A DNA stretch of 64,000 nt from Sva-07 sp963715285 (GCA_963715285.1 CAVQRU010000038.1:62001-126000), one strand, 5' to 3'; shown: positions 16,739-25,865, counted from the stretch's first letter. Made by a program: numbers and translations. Notes: generated from the sequence alone by a model not told the origin.

Positions 16739-19012
16739 TCAGGTCCGTGCGGCGTCGAGCAGCATGCGGCGCTCGGCGGTCGCCAGCACCCGGCGAGCGG
16801 CCGTGACGGCGTCGGGGTCGACCGAGATCGAGGTGATCCCGAAGCGAACCAGGTGCTCGGCGAACGCCGGGTTGCGCGAGGGGGCGAGTCCGCACAGCGA
16901 CGACGTGATCCCGGCGGTGCGACAGGCGGTGACGATCTGCTCGATCGCCCAGAGCACCGCAGCGTCGCTCTCGTCGAAGAGCTCGGCGAGGATCTCGGAG
17001 TCGCGGTCAACGCCCAGCATCAGCTGGGTGAGGTCGTTGCTGCCGATCGAGACACCGGCGATGCCGAGCTCGACGTAGTCGGGGATCCGGGCGATCACCG
17101 AGGGGACCTCTGCCATCACCCACTTGACCAGCCCGCGCTGTCGTCCGAGCCGGCTCGCGTCGATCGCTTCGAGGCACGCCTCGAGTTCCCACTTCGTCCG
17201 GACGAACGGGATCATCACCTGCAGGTTCGGGAACTCCTCGCGGACCCGGCCGAGCGTCTCGAGCTCGAGCGCGAACGTCTCGGGATCCTTGATGTAGCGG
17301 TAGCACCCGCGGTAGCCGATCATCGGGTTCTGCTCCTCGGGCTCGAACTGGTCCCCGCCGGTGAGGCCGCGGAACTCGTTCGACCGGAAGTCCATCGTGC
17401 GGTAGACCACGGGGCGCGTTCCGAAGGCACCGGCGATCTGTCCCAGCTGCGCCGACATCGAGCTGATGAACTCGTCGCTGCGGCCGTCGGCGATCAACGC
17501 TCGCGGGTGGCGCCCGCCGAGTGCGTCGACGACCATGAACTCGCCGCGCAGCAGCCCGACCCCGTCGACGTCCATCGCCGCGACCTCGGCTGCCCGGTCG
17601 GCCATCGCCAGGTTGACGTACAGCTTGGTGGCCGTCACCTCCGACACGGTCGCAGGCGTCGGCGCGACGCGGTCGACCTCGCGGCTCGTGATCACCGCCG
17701 GCAGATGGCTCGCGCGATCGCCGGCGAACACCTGGCCGGCAGCGGCATCGACGGTCACCACGTCGCCGTTGCGCAGGGTCGTCGTGGCCGTGCGTGTTCC
17801 GACGATCGCGGGGAGTCCGAGCTCGCGGCTGACGATCGCGGCGTGGCACGTGCTGCCGCCCGCATCGGTGACGAGGGCGGAGGCGCGACGCATGGTGGCG
17901 ACCCAATCGGGTGAGGTCATCTCGGCGACGAGGATGTCGCCGTCGGCGAGGAGGTGGCCGTCCTTCGGCGACGTCAGGATCCGGACACGCCCCGACGCGT
18001 TGCGGTCGCCGACCCCGAGGCCCTGCAGGATCGGTGTCTCCGACGGGCCGAGCGTCGACGGTTCGAGGGTGGTCAGCGGCCGCGACTGGACGACGAACAG
18101 CTCGTCACCGACGAACGCCCATTCCACGTCCTGCGGGCTGCCGTAGTGCCGCTCGATGTCGAGGCCGAGGCGTGCAACTCGCACGACCTCGTCGTCGGTC
18201 AGGACGCGACGCCAACCCTCGGCGGCGTCGAGGTCCTCGACGACGTCGCCGTCGGGGCCGGTGGTGATGCGCACGGACTGACATCCGATCCGCACGTCGC
18301 GCAGCAGCTCGGTCGCCCGGTCGACGTGGTAGGTGTCGGGTTCGACCCGACCCGACACCACGACCTCGCCGAGCCCGAACGCCGCTTCGATCAGGATCTG
18401 GCCGCGTTCGGCCGGGTCGACCGTGAACATCACGCCCGATCGGTCCGAGGCGACCATCTGCTGGACGACGACGGCGATCGCCGGTTCGTCGAGCAGCCCG
18501 CGATCGACGCGGTACGAGGCCACGCGTTCGCCGAACAACGACGCCCAGCAGTCGGTGATCCGCTCGAGGAGCTCGGGCCCGCGGACGTTCGTGAACGTCT
18601 CGTTCATCCCGGCGAACGACGTGTCGGTCGAGTCCTCGGCGGTGGCCGACGACCGAACCGCCACTCTGACGTCCGGTCCGAGTGCCTCCAGACGCGCGAG
18701 GGCGTCGTCCGCGAGCGCGTCGGGCAGGGTGCAGGCGCGCACGGCCTCACGCATCCGACGTGCGGTGTCGGCCAGGGCCTCCGGCGTCAGATCGGCGGCG
18801 TGGCGGGCGTGATCGGCGAGCTCGTCGCGGAGTCCGGCGTGCTCCATCGCGTCGAGATAGGCCTCGGCGGTGATGACGAATCCCGGCGGCACCGGGAACC
18901 CGGCGGCGATCATCTCGCCGAGGTTGGCCCCTTTGCCCCCGACGAGTCCGACGTCGGCCAGACCGACCTCGGAGAGATCGACGATGCGACGGACTTGGGT
19001 CAATTGCGCCAT
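16739..19012 (-). CDS. ppsA: Phosphoenolpyruvate synthase (pyruvate, water dikinase)
   Basis: A 757-residue enzyme converting pyruvate + ATP + H2O to PEP + AMP + Pi in gluconeogenesis. Domains in order: an N-terminal ATP-grasp domain (VGLVGGKGANLGEM; VAVRSSATAEDS; DRSGVMFTVDP), the swivelling phosphohistidine domain (GGSTCHAAIVSREL, catalytic His about residue 390), and the C-terminal PEP/pyruvate barrel (GLLRGEFM; NPMIGYRGCYRY; the SSLCGLAPS catalytic Cys region). The ATG at 19012 follows GAGGGAG and starts the family sequence; an upstream ATG at 19057 is possible. It is transcribed alone and may belong with the oxygen-limitation functions of this window. Confidence 0.93.
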   Translation of the reverse strand: MAQLTQVRRIVDLSEVGLADVGLVGGKGANLGEMIAAGFPVPPGFVITAEAYLDAMEHAGLRDELADHARHAADLTPEALADTARRMREAVRACTLPDALADDALARLEALGPDVRVAVRSSATAEDSTDTSFAGMNETFTNVRGPELLERITDCWASLFGERVASYRVDRGLLDEPAIAVVVQQMVASDRSGVMFTVDPAERGQILIEAAFGLGEVVVSGRVEPDTYHVDRATELLRDVRIGCQSVRITTGPDGDVVEDLDAAEGWRRVLTDDEVVRVARLGLDIERHYGSPQDVEWAFVGDELFVVQSRPLTTLEPSTLGPSETPILQGLGVGDRNASGRVRILTSPKDGHLLADGDILVAEMTSPDWVATMRRASALVTDAGGSTCHAAIVSRELGLPAIVGTRTATTTLRNGDVVTVDAAAGQVFAGDRASHLPAVITSREVDRVAPTPATVSEVTATKLYVNLAMADRAAEVAAMDVDGVGLLRGEFMVVDALGGRHPRALIADGRSDEFISSMSAQLGQIAGAFGTRPVVYRTMDFRSNEFRGLTGGDQFEPEEQNPMIGYRGCYRYIKDPETFALELETLGRVREEFPNLQVMIPFVRTKWELEACLEAIDASRLGRQRGLVKWVMAEVPSVIARIPDYVELGIAGVSIGSNDLTQLMLGVDRDSEILAELFDESDAAVLWAIEQIVTACRTAGITSSLCGLAPSRNPAFAEHLVRFGITSISVDPDAVTAARRVLATAERRMLLDAART

Positions 19013-19182
19013 GGCCAGCTCCCTCGGGACAGGTCGCAGGATCGTCCCGCGATCCATTGCCAGCGTCCCTCGCTGTGGCGTGCAGGGGCCAGTGCCGAAC
19101 GTCCCTGGCCGGTCTCACCGGTGTCATCGCGCTGCGGGTGCACCCGGAGTGGGGGCCCGGGGTGGGAGCCGCGGCGTGACGC

Positions 19183-19821
19183 CTACAGACCGTCGAGTTC
19201 GTAGATGCTTCGAGCGGGTTCGTCGGCAGGGTCGATCTGCAGGTCCTTCAGCAGCCCGTGGCGGAGGTCGTAGGCCCAGCCGTGGACGTGGTCGCCCATG
19301 GCGTTGCCCCAGCGCCGTTGCACGAACGACGTCGAGCAGAGGCGGTACACCTGCTCGCGCACGTTGAGCTCCACGAGCCGCTGGTGGCGCAGGACGGGAT
19401 CGTCGATGGCGTCGAGTTCGTCGTGGTAGATCCGGTACACGTCCTTGATCGTGCGCAGCCACTTGTCGATCAAGCCGTGATACGAGCCGTCGACCGCCGC
19501 AGCCACGCCACCGCATCCGTAGTGGCCGCAGACGATCACGTGCTCGACTTCGAGCACCTCGACGGCGAACTGCAGCACCGACATCAGGTTCATGTCGGTG
19601 TGCACGACGAGATTGGCGATGTTGCGGTGGATGAACATCTGGCCGGTACGCATGCCGACCATCTCGTTGGCATTGACCCGGCTGTCGGAACACCCGATGA
19701 ACAGGTACTCGGGTGACTGTCCCTCGGCGAGACGTTCGAAGTGGTCGGGATCCTTCGCGAGCTCGGCCTCGACCCAGCGCCGATTGTTCTCGAACAGCTG
19801 GGCGTACGACGATGCGGTCAC
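19183..19821 (-). CDS. Beta-class carbonic anhydrase
   Basis: A 212-residue zinc enzyme for reversible CO2 hydration. The zinc ligands are in FIGCSDSRVN (Cys, Asp-Arg dyad) and VCGHYGCGGV (His, Cys). Length fits the family (200-230). The GTG start leaves an 81-base gap to the divergent HTH gene. It is a cytoplasmic housekeeping enzyme; no operon partner is visible. The sequence is complete and the assignment firm. Confidence 0.94.
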   Translation of the reverse strand: MTASSYAQLFENNRRWVEAELAKDPDHFERLAEGQSPEYLFIGCSDSRVNANEMVGMRTGQMFIHRNIANLVVHTDMNLMSVLQFAVEVLEVEHVIVCGHYGCGGVAAAVDGSYHGLIDKWLRTIKDVYRIYHDELDAIDDPVLRHQRLVELNVREQVYRLCSTSFVQRRWGNAMGDHVHGWAYDLRHGLLKDLQIDPADEPARSIYELDGL

Positions 19822-19902
19822 ACCGCCAGCCTGCCAGACCGGCCCGCGGCGACCCCATTACGGAAGGTCTTTTCGTGCAACCTCGTTCGTAGAATGTCGG
19901 TC

Positions 19903-20208
19903 ATGGGTCAACCCGTCGACGAGGGAACCTGGACGTTCCTGACGAACCACTCGCACGTGTTGATCTGTCTGACGCGCGACCCCGGCATGCGGTTACGCGA
20001 CCTGGCCGACGAGGTCGGCATCACGGAGCGGGCCGTCCAGGGGATCGTCAAGGACCTGGAAGTCGCCGGTTGCATCACGCGCCACCGTGAGGGGCGACGC
20101 AATCGCTACGACATCGTGCACGATCGGCCCATGCGGCACCGGGTGGAGCGCCATCACGTCGTCGGCGACCTGCTCGATGCCATGGCGCCGACGTCCGACG
20201 TCACCTGA
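19903..20208 (+). CDS. Small winged helix-turn-helix (MarR/ArsR-like) regulator
   Basis: A 101-residue DNA-binding protein. The winged helix spans LICLTRDPGMRLRDLADEVGITERAVQGIVKDLEVAGCITRHREGRRNRY, resembling single-domain HTH proteins of the MarR/IclR type. No effector domain is present, so it may sense through dimerisation or a partner. The start may be ATG 19903 or 19894, three codons upstream. It is divergent from the carbonic anhydrase gene, 81 bases away. Target genes are unknown. Confidence 0.8.
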   Translation: MGQPVDEGTWTFLTNHSHVLICLTRDPGMRLRDLADEVGITERAVQGIVKDLEVAGCITRHREGRRNRYDIVHDRPMRHRVERHHVVGDLLDAMAPTSDVT

Positions 20209-20257
20209 CGTCACCTGACGGGGGGCTCGGCTGTCGGCGGTCCGCAGCGACGTGCCG

Positions 20258-21298
20258 TTACGCCGTCGGAGGAGGGGGTGGTGGCGGGTCGGCTGACGGC
20301 GGTGGTGGCGGCGGTGGCGCTGCGGGGCTCGAGGTCGGCGGAGGGGCCGGCGGAGAGGTCGGCGGAGAGCTGGGCGGAGAGCTGGGCGGTGGAGGAGGGG
20401 GCGCAACGGGAGGTGCGCCGGCTGGGCCGTCCGGCATCGTTGGCGCGGTGGTCGGCGGCGTGGTGCCGACGGCTCCCGGTGGGGGAGGAGGCGCAACGCC
20501 CAGGCCGGTGGTGCTCTCCGCCGACGCCGAGGACTGCCCTCTGCGACGCAGCAGCAGGAACGCGATCAATCCGACGAGGGCGAGGCCGACCACCACGAGC
20601 AGCGCGATCAGCCACGAATTGTCCGAGCCGTCCCCGCTCGGCGTCCATTCGGCGGTCATCGTGGCATCGCCGCCCTCGACGAATGCCGCGTCGGCGGTGA
20701 TCTCCCAGGTGGCGGTCGATCCGTTCGTGGACGTGGCGTTGTTGTCGCCCAGCGAGCCGGGACCGGTGGCGGTGAACACGATCGAGAACAACTCGTCGAA
20801 GTCGATGCCCGGCAGCGGCAGGTCCTCGGCGCCGGCGGTGAGTTCGTCGACACCCTCGAGCACGGCGGAGAAGCGAGTACCCGTGTCGTCCTGCTCGATC
20901 GCGAACGACGAGTCGGCGCCGATCGAGTTCAGTTCGTCGATCGGGACCCCTTGCACGACGCACCCAACGCCGACCTCGGTGCCGTTGTCGATCTCGCGGG
21001 TCGACACCTCGTAGTCGGTGAACGACGAGCCGAGGTCGCCGCAGGGATCGTCGCCCTGGGTGAGCTCGTTCAGCAGGTCCTCGCCGCTGAGTCCGTCGAG
21101 CATCCCGGTGTCCTCGCCGAGCAGGTTTCCGAGTTCGGAGAGCTGCTCGGTGTCGATGAGCGTGACCAGCTCCACGTCGGCGGTGGCATCGTCGTTGATG
21201 GTGATGTTCGACTCGACGCTGAAGCATCCCGCGAGGGCCAGTGAGGCGGTCACGAGTGCGACCGTCGTCGCCGCTCGCCGCAGTGGTCGTCGTCGCAT
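20258..21298 (-). CDS. LppM-type membrane lipoprotein with Pro-rich tail
   Basis: A 346-residue envelope protein. A signal peptide ends in the lipobox LALAGC (C25). The extracytoplasmic domain starting FSVESNITINDDATADVELV resembles the LppM domain of mycobacterial lipoproteins, linked there to envelope trafficking. A transmembrane segment near residue 250 (WLIALLVVVGLALVGLIAFLLL) is followed by RRR and a cytosolic tail of about 75 residues of Pro/Ser/Thr/Ala. Having both a lipid anchor and a TM segment, it spans the membrane with the Pro-rich tail inside. The ATG at 21298 gives the signal peptide directly; the huge open frame upstream is an antisense shadow. Confidence 0.8.
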   Translation of the reverse strand: MRRRPLRRAATTVALVTASLALAGCFSVESNITINDDATADVELVTLIDTEQLSELGNLLGEDTGMLDGLSGEDLLNELTQGDDPCGDLGSSFTDYEVSTREIDNGTEVGVGCVVQGVPIDELNSIGADSSFAIEQDDTGTRFSAVLEGVDELTAGAEDLPLPGIDFDELFSIVFTATGPGSLGDNNATSTNGSTATWEITADAAFVEGGDATMTAEWTPSGDGSDNSWLIALLVVVGLALVGLIAFLLLRRRGQSSASAESTTGLGVAPPPPPGAVGTTPPTTAPTMPDGPAGAPPVAPPPPPPSSPPSSPPTSPPAPPPTSSPAAPPPPPPPSADPPPPPPPTA

Positions 21299-21341
21299 GG
21301 TGGCGACGGTAGCCGCAGGCGCGGAGACCAGTCGGACATTC

Positions 21342-21357
21342 ATACGGTAGGGGGTAT
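21342..21357. promoter_or_regulatory. Operator-like site upstream of MBL-rhodanese gene
   Basis: ATACGGTAGGGGGTAT, a GC-centred imperfect dyad bounded by ATAC/GTAT, lies 35 bases before the ATG of the persulfide-type gene. Its frame resembles operators of CsoR/CstR-family repressors and a 16-bp site before the rhodanese lipoprotein gene (25774). No CsoR gene is in the window. Confidence 0.45.
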
Positions 21358-21391
21358 ATTTGGCGCTACGGTCGGGCCACAGGAGGCACAC

Positions 21392-22780
21392 ATGAAGTTC
21401 ACTCAGTACTACCTCGACTGCCTGTCGCAGGCGTCCTATCTGATCGGTGACGAGACCACCGGCCGCGCGGTGGTCGTCGATCCGCGTCGCGACATCGACG
21501 AGTACGTCCGCGATGCCGCGGCGGCCGGGCTCACCATCGAACTCGTGATCGAGACCCATTTCCACGCCGACTTCCTGTCGGGCCACCTCGAGCTCGCGGC
21601 GGCGACCGGTGCCGAGATCGGATACTCCGCGGTCGCCGAGACCGAGTTCCCTTCGCGCAAGCTGGTCGACGGTGAGCGCATCTCGCTCGGCGACGTCCAG
21701 CTGGAGATCCGCCACACCCCGGGACACACACCGGAGTCGATCAGCATCGTCGTCTGGGAGCACGCCGACGACGAGACCCCGTACGGGGTGCTCACCGGCG
21801 ACGCCCTGTTCATCGGCGATGTCGGCCGCCCCGACCTGCTCTCGTCGCTCGGCTACACGCGCGACGAACTGGCCGTCCAGCTGTACGACAGCCTGCACGG
21901 CAAGCTCCTGACGCTGCCCGACGCCACCAGGGTCTATCCGGCCCACGGTGCCGGTTCGGCGTGCGGCAAGAACCTGTCGACCGAGACGTGGTCGACCATC
22001 GGCGACCAGCGGGTCGAGAACTACGCGCTGTTGGCGCCGGACAAGCAGACCTTCATCGATCTCGTCACCGAGGGGCAGCCGCCCGCACCGTCGTACTTCG
22101 TGTACGACGCGGTGCTCAACCGCAAGGACCGCGCCCTGCTCGACGAGACGGCGCCGTTGCGGGCGCTCGACCTCGACGAGGTGACGCAGCTGGTCGCCGA
22201 GGGTGCACTCCTGCTCGACGGTCGCACGCCCGAGGAGTTCGCACACGGCCACCTCGTCGGATCGATCAACGTCGGCCTCGAGGGCCGCTACGCAGAGTTC
22301 GCCGGCTCGGTGGTGTCGAGCGAGTCCGACATCGTGCTCGTCGTCGAACCCGGCTTCGAACTCGAGGCGCGCAACCGGCTGGGGCGCATCGGCTTCGACC
22401 GTGTCGTCGGGTACCTGGCCGATCCGCTCGCCGTGATGGCGGCGGTGCCGGAGCGCACCCAGCGGGCGTCCCGCCTGACGGTCCGCGAGTTCGAGGAGCG
22501 CCGCGCCGCCGTCGATGGCCTCCAGGTCGTCGACATCCGCAATCCCGGCGAGATCGCACTCGGTGCGGTTCCCGATGCGACGGCGATCCCGGTGGGCCAG
22601 TTGCCGAGCCGCGTCGCCGAGCTCGACCCCGGCGCACCGACCGTCGTGTACTGCGCCGGCGGGTACCGCTCGTCGGTCGCGGCGAGCCTGTTGCGCAACC
22701 ACGGCTTCGACGACGTCTCCGACCTGCTCGGCGGGTTCGGCGCGTGGGTCGAGGTCACGCAAGCCACGACATCGAGCTGA
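21392..22780 (+). CDS. Metallo-beta-lactamase / double rhodanese fusion (persulfide dioxygenase-like)
   Basis: A 462-residue cytoplasmic fusion. Residues 1-240 form an ETHE1-like metallo-beta-lactamase domain (THFHADFLSGH iron-binding motif, HTPGHTPES, GDALFIGDVGRPD, YPAHGAGS). Then come two rhodanese domains. The first (LLLDGRTPEEFAHGHLVGSIN) ends in VVEPGFE instead of a catalytic-Cys loop and looks inactive; the second has the active loop VVYCAGGYRSS. Such fusions oxidise persulfides to sulfite in sulfide detoxification. The gene is preceded by an operator-like site and ends 111 bases before the next gene. Confidence 0.88.
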   Translation: MKFTQYYLDCLSQASYLIGDETTGRAVVVDPRRDIDEYVRDAAAAGLTIELVIETHFHADFLSGHLELAAATGAEIGYSAVAETEFPSRKLVDGERISLGDVQLEIRHTPGHTPESISIVVWEHADDETPYGVLTGDALFIGDVGRPDLLSSLGYTRDELAVQLYDSLHGKLLTLPDATRVYPAHGAGSACGKNLSTETWSTIGDQRVENYALLAPDKQTFIDLVTEGQPPAPSYFVYDAVLNRKDRALLDETAPLRALDLDEVTQLVAEGALLLDGRTPEEFAHGHLVGSINVGLEGRYAEFAGSVVSSESDIVLVVEPGFELEARNRLGRIGFDRVVGYLADPLAVMAAVPERTQRASRLTVREFEERRAAVDGLQVVDIRNPGEIALGAVPDATAIPVGQLPSRVAELDPGAPTVVYCAGGYRSSVAASLLRNHGFDDVSDLLGGFGAWVEVTQATTSS

Positions 22781-22891
22781 CGCCCGGCGCGGCCCGGCGC
22801 GATCGGCGGGACCCAGTCGCCGAGGTCGAGCCGGTGCCGGCCATGTCGAGACGCGGCTTCGCCGCAGCGCTCGCCTGTCATTGCTGTCACG

Positions 22892-24376
22892 ATGGGCAAC
22901 ATGCCCGAACTTCGCCGCGTCCTGGTGCTCGGAGCGACCGGCTACGTCGGCGGCCGCCTCGTTCCCGAACTGCTCGCGGCCGGCTTCACGGTGCGGTGCC
23001 TCACTCGCACTCCGCAGGGCCTCGCCGGTGTCCCGTGGGCCCCGGATGTCGAGATCGTCGAGGGTGACCTGTCGGACGAGTCGACGCTCGGCGACGCGTT
23101 CGCGGAGGTCGACCAGGTCGTGTACCTGGTGCACTCGCTCGGCGCCGGTGACGACTTCATGCAGCAGGAGCAGGTCACCGCTCGTACCGCTCGCATCGCC
23201 TCGGAGGCGGCCGGGGTGTCGCACATCGTGTACATCGGCGGTCTGGGCGACGACGCCGACGATCTCTCTCCACACCTTCGGTCCCGCCACGACGTCGGTC
23301 GCGAACTCGCGGCCGGTCGCATCCCGGTCACCGAGTTGCGTGCGGCGATCATCCTCGGCGCCGGTTCGGCGTCGTTCGAGATGCTGCGCAGCCTGGTCGA
23401 GGTGCTCCCGGTGATGATCGCGCCCCGCTGGGTCACCCAGACCCGAGTCCAGCCGATCGCGATCGTCGACCTGCTCACGTATCTCGTCGCCGCGATCGAA
23501 CGCGGACCGATGAGCAGCCATGAGGACGTCGGCGGTCACGAGGTGATCGAGGTCGGATCGCCCGACGTGGTGTCGTACCGCGACCTGATGCACACGTACG
23601 CCGATGTCGCGGGGTTGCGCCGTCGGCTGGTCGTGCCGGTGCCGTTCCTCACACCGCGACTCTCCGCCCACTGGGTGAACGTGGTGACCCCGCTGCCGAA
23701 GTCGCTGGCCGACAGCCTGATCGACAGCCTGAAGAACGACGTCGTCGTGACCGACTCCAGCGCCACGGCGCTGTCCGATCATCGACCGCTCGGTGTGGCG
23801 GCGGCGATCGAGGCGGCGATCTCGTCGGTCGCCGATCTCGACATCCCCACCCGGTGGTCTGGCTTCTCCGCACGTCAACGGGCGGCGCGACCCGCGCCGT
23901 GGGATCCGGAATGGTCGGGCGGCACGGTGTACGAGGACACCCGATCCACCGTCGTCGACGCCAGCTCCGAGGACGTGCAACGTGTGGTGCGCGGGATCGG
24001 CGGTGAACGCGGGTGGTACGGCTTCGAACCGCTCTGGGTCATTCGTGGTGCGCTCGACAAACTCGTCGGCGGCGTCGGGCTGAGGCGAGGCCGGCGGCAT
24101 CCCGACGAGATCTTCGTCGGCGAGGCCCTCGACTTCTGGCGCGTCGACACGATCGAGCCCGACCTGTTCCGGCTCCATGCGGAGATGAAACTGCCGGGCG
24201 ACGCCTGGATCGAATGGCGGACCGCTCCGGCGGACGGCGGCGGGACCGAGATCGTGCAGCGCGCCCGGTTCGTTCCGCGCGGCATTCTCGGGCGTCTGTA
24301 CTGGTGGTCGGTCGTACCGTTCCACGTCGCGATCTTCCCGGTGATGTTGCGCCGCATCGCTGCGGCCACCGCCTGA
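22892..24376 (+). CDS. NAD(P)-binding SDR with C-terminal DUF2867 domain
   Basis: A 494-residue fusion. The N-terminal 290 residues are an atypical extended SDR (VLVLGATGYVGGRLVPELL; YLVHSLGAGDDF; HIVYIGGLGD), similar to NmrA/YbjT-like proteins. The C-terminal 170 residues (GGERGWYGFEPLWVIRGALDK; DFWRVDTIEPDLFRLHAEMKLPG) match the DUF2867 domain often fused there, which has a START-like fold. Substrate and partner are unknown. The ATG at 22892 is used, with another ATG three codons later. A C-terminal hydrophobic helix (LYWWSVVPFHVAIFPVML) may touch the membrane. Confidence 0.85.
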   Translation: MGNMPELRRVLVLGATGYVGGRLVPELLAAGFTVRCLTRTPQGLAGVPWAPDVEIVEGDLSDESTLGDAFAEVDQVVYLVHSLGAGDDFMQQEQVTARTARIASEAAGVSHIVYIGGLGDDADDLSPHLRSRHDVGRELAAGRIPVTELRAAIILGAGSASFEMLRSLVEVLPVMIAPRWVTQTRVQPIAIVDLLTYLVAAIERGPMSSHEDVGGHEVIEVGSPDVVSYRDLMHTYADVAGLRRRLVVPVPFLTPRLSAHWVNVVTPLPKSLADSLIDSLKNDVVVTDSSATALSDHRPLGVAAAIEAAISSVADLDIPTRWSGFSARQRAARPAPWDPEWSGGTVYEDTRSTVVDASSEDVQRVVRGIGGERGWYGFEPLWVIRGALDKLVGGVGLRRGRRHPDEIFVGEALDFWRVDTIEPDLFRLHAEMKLPGDAWIEWRTAPADGGGTEIVQRARFVPRGILGRLYWWSVVPFHVAIFPVMLRRIAAATA

Positions 24377-24431
24377 CCGCAACGACGGCGCATGTCGTGG
24401 CGCATTCCGCCTCGATCCCTACGATCGGGGG

Positions 24432-25364
24432 ATGGCGCGAGGTCGACCCCTGAAGCTCGCGACGTCGCTCGTCGATGCGATCGTCGAGACCTACGGCGAA
24501 TGGCGCCGCCATCGCACCATCCGACTCGGCGCCGGGCTGGCCTACTACGGCCTGTTCTCGTTCGTGCCGCTGCTCGCGGTCAGCGTCTCACTCGCTGGGG
24601 TCTTCTTCGCCCGCGACGAAGTGCAGCAGTATCTCGCCGGTCAGCTCTCGGGCATCGTGGGCACCGATTCCGACGAGGTCGCCGCAGCATTGTCGCGCGC
24701 GCTCGACGGGGGCGGGTCGATGGTGGGTGTCGGCATCGTCGGCCTGCTGTCGCTGTTGTTCACCGCCTCGCTGCTGGTGCTTGCGCTCCAGGACGCGTTC
24801 AACTCCATCTGGGAGCGCCCGGTCCGTGAGGGCCTTCGCCACACGGTGTTGCGCCGCTTGGCGGCGTTCGCGGTCGTGTTCGCGTCTGGTGGCGTCATGA
24901 TCGCGTCGCTCGCGCTGAACTCGGTGTCGACGTTGCTCGGCAGGCTCGTGCCCGCCGGAGTGCTCTTCGAGTCGCTGGACGAACTGTTCGGCACGGCCGC
25001 GTCGTGGGTGCTCCTCGGTGGTGTGCTCACGCTGCTGTTCCGTTATCTCGGCGACATCGAGGTTCCCTGGCGCAGCGCGGTTCCCGGCGCGGCAGTGACG
25101 GCCCTGCTCGTCGCCGTCGGGACCGTCGCGATCGGTGCCTATCTCCGGCGGTATGCCGCCTCGTCGCTGCTCGGTGCGACCGGCACCGTCTTCCTCGTGC
25201 TCCTGTGGATCTACTACGAGGCGCAGATCGTCCTGGTGGGAGCCGAGTTCACCCGTGTGCTCGCACGTCGAGGAGTCGACGGTGTGTGGTCGGCGTCAGT
25301 CGACGACGACGGGCAGCCCGCTGGCCTGCCAGGCGAGGATGCCGCCCTCGACGTCGGTCGCTGA
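24432..25364 (+). CDS. YihY/virulence factor BrkB family membrane protein
   Basis: A 310-residue integral membrane protein with about six transmembrane segments, for example AYYGLFSFVPLLAVSVSLAG, GVGIVGLLSLLFTASLLVLAL and LLGATGTVFLVLLWIYYEAQI. The AYYGLFSFVPLL segment and the IYYEAQIVLVGAEFTRV block near the C-terminus are family signatures. The family is of uncertain function, sometimes wrongly named RNase BN. The last 23 residues overlap the 3' end of the convergent rhodanese gene by 69 bases, so the annotated C-terminus may be longer than the functional one. Confidence 0.9.
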   Translation: MARGRPLKLATSLVDAIVETYGEWRRHRTIRLGAGLAYYGLFSFVPLLAVSVSLAGVFFARDEVQQYLAGQLSGIVGTDSDEVAAALSRALDGGGSMVGVGIVGLLSLLFTASLLVLALQDAFNSIWERPVREGLRHTVLRRLAAFAVVFASGGVMIASLALNSVSTLLGRLVPAGVLFESLDELFGTAASWVLLGGVLTLLFRYLGDIEVPWRSAVPGAAVTALLVAVGTVAIGAYLRRYAASSLLGATGTVFLVLLWIYYEAQIVLVGAEFTRVLARRGVDGVWSASVDDDGQPAGLPGEDAALDVGR

Positions 25365-25745
25365 CGAGAACCCGAGCGATTCCATGATCGGCAGGGTCTG
25401 GCCACTGCGGTTGCCCGATCGGCAGTAGACGACGTAGGGAACGGCGGGATCGAGCTCGGCGAGCTGGTCGGCGAAGTCAGGACGGTAGAAGTCGAGCTGG
25501 ATCGCGCCCTCGATGTGGCCCTCTGCGAACTCCTCGGCGGTGCGCACGTCGAGGATGACGAGGTCGTCAGGAGCATCGTCGATGATCGATGCCGCTGCGT
25601 CGGGCGAGACGGTCGTGATCTCGCTCGTCGGTTCAGCGACCCCGGGGGATGAGTCGGCGGAGCTCCCGTCGCTGTCGCTCCCGCAGGCGGTGAGCGACGC
25701 AAGGCCGACGAGACCGATGGAGACGACGGTGGCGATTCGTTTCAC
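25296..25745 (-). CDS. Rhodanese-domain lipoprotein
   Basis: A 149-residue exported protein. The signal peptide ends in lipobox SLTAC (C21), followed by a short Ser/Asp-rich linker and one rhodanese domain (VILDVRTAEEFAEGHIEGAIQLDF). The active-site loop is YCRSGNRSG, C108. It would carry persulfide sulfur on the outer face of the membrane. The start ATG lies 29 bases downstream of an ATAC/GTAT operator-like site similar to that of the other rhodanese gene. Its 3' end overlaps the convergent YihY gene. Confidence 0.9.
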   Translation of the reverse strand: MKRIATVVSIGLVGLASLTACGSDSDGSSADSSPGVAEPTSEITTVSPDAAASIIDDAPDDLVILDVRTAEEFAEGHIEGAIQLDFYRPDFADQLAELDPAVPYVVYCRSGNRSGQTLPIMESLGFSSATDVEGGILAWQASGLPVVVD

Positions 25746-25773
25746 CTCGCTGATGATATCGCCGGTCGGGCGT

Positions 25774-25789
25774 ATACCTCCGGTGGTAT
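25774..25789. promoter_or_regulatory. Operator-like site upstream of rhodanese lipoprotein gene
   Basis: ATACCTCCGGTGGTAT is a near-perfect 16-bp dyad (ATACC/GGTAT, one internal mismatch pair). It sits 29 bases upstream of the rhodanese start and in the gap before the divergent GNAT gene. It matches in size and borders the site at 21342. Confidence 0.5.
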
Positions 25790-25865
25790 CCGAGGGGTGT
25801 TGCCGCGGACCGAGTGGGACGTCGTCCCCTTGCGCCGGTGCGTCCGGTGCGCTTCAGTCGAAGGG

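Noticed and set aside
19013..19120. DosR-like box upstream of ppsA
   Set aside because: GGGGCCAGTGCC and GTCCCTGGCC are GC-rich fragments that do not match GACnTTnGGCCCT, so ppsA was not assigned to the regulon.
20258..24382. 1374-residue minus-strand open frame
   Set aside because: It is an antisense shadow of two plus-strand genes with strong family motifs; only its last part, from the ATG at 21298, is real (LppM-type lipoprotein).
25296..25364. Functional meaning of the 69-base overlap of YihY and rhodanese genes
   Set aside because: The YihY tail in the overlap shows no conserved segment; a read-through of the 3' end is the simplest explanation.
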